In this document: positions 5,153-6,328 of the stretch, one piece after another
Position numbering within the stretch: position 1 is the first letter of the stretch
Layout of the letters: the number at the start of each line of letters is the position of its first letter
Assembly (NCBI GenBank): GCA_020025205.1
Contig: JAHHSO010000049.1
Location: 1 to 6,328, forward strand
Length of the DNA stretch: 6,328 nucleotides
DNA from: Christensenellaceae bacterium
GTDB lineage: Bacteria; Bacillota; Clostridia; Christensenellales; Aristaeellaceae
Reading direction: 5' to 3'
Made by a program: the position numbers and the translations under genes
The notes under the pieces: model-generated
What the model was told of the DNA's origin: nothing
Database searches by the model: none
What the model saw: only the letters and a program-made list of their open reading frames with translations

Positions 5153-6328
5153 CTTCTTTCAAATTTACTTCATACACTTCGCTGGTGTCGTTCGCCCTTA
5201 CTTTCGCATGGCAGGCAAGAAACTTCTCAATATCAAATGCATACTTCGGATTGGCCATCGACGTATATTTGAAATTAGGGTGCTTGGTTGTGTCATACTT
5301 TCTGGACAGGAATGGCCTTACACCTCGCAGCTGTAAAATACACATATCGCCATCCATGACCGCCAGTTCGTCCATCGTCATCAAATCCTTACCAATCTTC
5401 TGGTAGTTGACACCATAGCTGGTTGACGTTTCTCTGGAATCGCTGGTATTGTATGTGTCGATGGTTTCTTTGCCCAGTGATTCTGATATCTCCTTAAGTG
5501 TTGAACGCTCCTTTCCGCCTAAGAAAACCACGCTGTCACAGTTGCCTACGATAGTTTCGGCGCTCTCCTTATACAAAGCTTTCAGCTGGCTTAATGTCTG
5601 CAAAAACAGAAATGCCGATATTTCTCTGCTTCGGATGGTTGCCATGAGCTTTTCAAGTTCCGGGATCTGTCCGATATTGGCACATTCATCAATCAAACAC
5701 CTCACATGCACCGGAAGCCTGCCTCCATACACATCGTCTGCTTTCTCGCATAGGTTATTAAAAAGCTGTGTGTAGACCATCGAAATGAGAAAATTAAATG
5801 TCGAATCAGTATCGGACATGATGAGAAACAGCGCTGTCTTTTCATCACCCAGCGTGTCCAGCTCCAATTCGTCATACGCCATGATCTCCCGAAGTTCTTC
5901 GATGTCAAACGGAGCAAGACGCGCACCGCAGGAAATCAGAATACTTTTCGCGGTTTTGCCTGCCGCCAGCTTGTATTTCTTGTACTGCCGGACTGCAAAG
6001 TGATTCGGTTTTTCCCTTTCCAGCCGTTCAAAGTTCAAATCCACGATGTTCTTGTATTCTTCATCATCCTCTCTCACTTCCATGGTATTAATCATCTCTA
6101 CAAGGGTAATCATGTTGCGCTCTTCTTCCGGCGCTTCGTAGTAAATATAGCCGATCAGCGCAGAGTATAGCAGGATTTCTGCTTTCTCCCAGAAGTCGTC
6201 GCCGCTTTTTCCTTTTCCCTGTGTATTTTTGATGATGCATGTCACCAATTTCAAAATATCTTTTTCAGAATGGATGTAATGGAAGGGGTTATAGTGCATG
6301 GATTTTCGGAAGTTTATGGTGTTGAACA
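5142..6328 (-). CDS. virD4: VirD4-type conjugative coupling protein, C-terminal part (cut by right window edge)
   Basis: The reading frame is open to the right edge. The Met at 6299 is internal, because the upstream codons (FNTINFRKS) continue the family sequence into MHYNPFHYIHSEKDILKLVT. About 394 residues are visible, roughly two thirds of the usual protein of near 600. The missing part should hold the membrane helices and Walker A. Counting from Met 6299, the visible features are FWEKAEILLYSALIGYIYYE (36-55), Walker B LIDECANIG (202-210), then IPELEKLMATIRSREISAFLFLQTLSQLKALY (212-243) and NCDSVVFLGG (253-262). All are typical of TraG/VirD4 ATPases of Tn1549-type ICEs. The protein sits at the membrane, recognises the relaxase-DNA complex and feeds it to the channel. 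It ends in KEAAE, and its TAG stop lies in the loop of a terminator-like hairpin. The 87-residue gene follows 29 bases later. Confidence 0.96.
   Translation of the reverse strand, partial: FNTINFRKSMHYNPFHYIHSEKDILKLVTCIIKNTQGKGKSGDDFWEKAEILLYSALIGYIYYEAPEEERNMITLVEMINTMEVREDDEEYKNIVDLNFERLEREKPNHFAVRQYKKYKLAAGKTAKSILISCGARLAPFDIEELREIMAYDELELDTLGDEKTALFLIMSDTDSTFNFLISMVYTQLFNNLCEKADDVYGGRLPVHVRCLIDECANIGQIPELEKLMATIRSREISAFLFLQTLSQLKALYKESAETIVGNCDSVVFLGGKERSTLKEISESLGKETIDTYNTSDSRETSTSYGVNYQKIGKDLMTMDELAVMDGDMCILQLRGVRPFLSRKYDTTKHPNFKYTSMANPKYAFDIEKFLACHAKVRANDTSEVYEVNLKEAAE

Noticed and set aside
4714..5406. 230-codon plus-strand open frame across the intergenic leader and the 87-residue gene
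   Set aside because: Composition is Ser/Phe/Leu-rich noise. It crosses the terminators, the leader and the end of virD4, and it is antisense to a gene with its own ribosome binding site.
5903..5908. TTGACA (-35-like) on the minus strand inside virD4
   Set aside because: No TATAAT-like element lies 16-18 bases downstream, and it is inside a well-conserved coding region. A similar TTGACA at 1219-1214 fails the same test.
1..6328. CRISPR array, tRNA/rRNA genes, insertion sequence ends
   Set aside because: I found no regularly spaced repeats, no tRNA-like arms with a CCA end, and no transposase or terminal inverted repeats. The window is almost wholly covered by transfer genes.

Overview
The window is part of the conjugative-transfer module of an integrative and conjugative element (ICE) from a Gram-positive anaerobe. 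It belongs to the broad Tn1549/CTn family common in gut Bacillota. This rests on recognisable family proteins in the usual order, on strong AAGGAGG-type ribosome binding sites, and on intermediate base composition (by eye near 50% GC, somewhat lower on the right). The host species cannot be named. No relaxase, integrase, att site or resistance cargo lies in the window.

Every gene I can support is on the minus strand, so transcription runs from right to left. In that direction: the C-terminal two thirds of a VirD4-type coupling ATPase (5142-6328, cut by the right edge); an 87-residue unknown protein (4849-5112); a structured intergenic leader (about 4731-4848); a 71-residue Maff2/VirB2-like two-helix membrane protein, probably the pilin-like channel subunit (4497-4712); a VirB6/TrbL-like polytopic membrane protein (3530-4399); a PrgI/VirB3-like membrane protein (3151-3519); the VirB4-type ATPase (696-3167); a 46-residue membrane microprotein (559-699); and the N-terminus of a CD1108-like membrane-anchored cell-wall hydrolase (1-572, cut by the left edge).

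Together these form a minimal Gram-positive type IV secretion system. VirD4 brings the relaxase-DNA complex to the channel. VirB6, the VirB3-like protein and the Maff2 protein form the membrane pore. VirB4 powers assembly or transport. The cell-wall hydrolase opens peptidoglycan. From the VirB6 gene leftwards the genes are stitched together by stop/ribosome-binding-site or coding overlaps of 4-17 bases, so translation is probably coupled.

The most interesting part is non-coding. Two intrinsic-terminator-like hairpins, each with a stop codon inside its loop, separate the coupling-protein gene and the 87-residue gene from the channel genes. The one before the Maff2 gene follows a possible 12-codon leader ORF with a good ribosome binding site. 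A segment of that ORF is complementary to the 3' arm and U tract of the terminator. This looks like a transcription attenuator controlling the channel operon, but it is inferred from sequence only.
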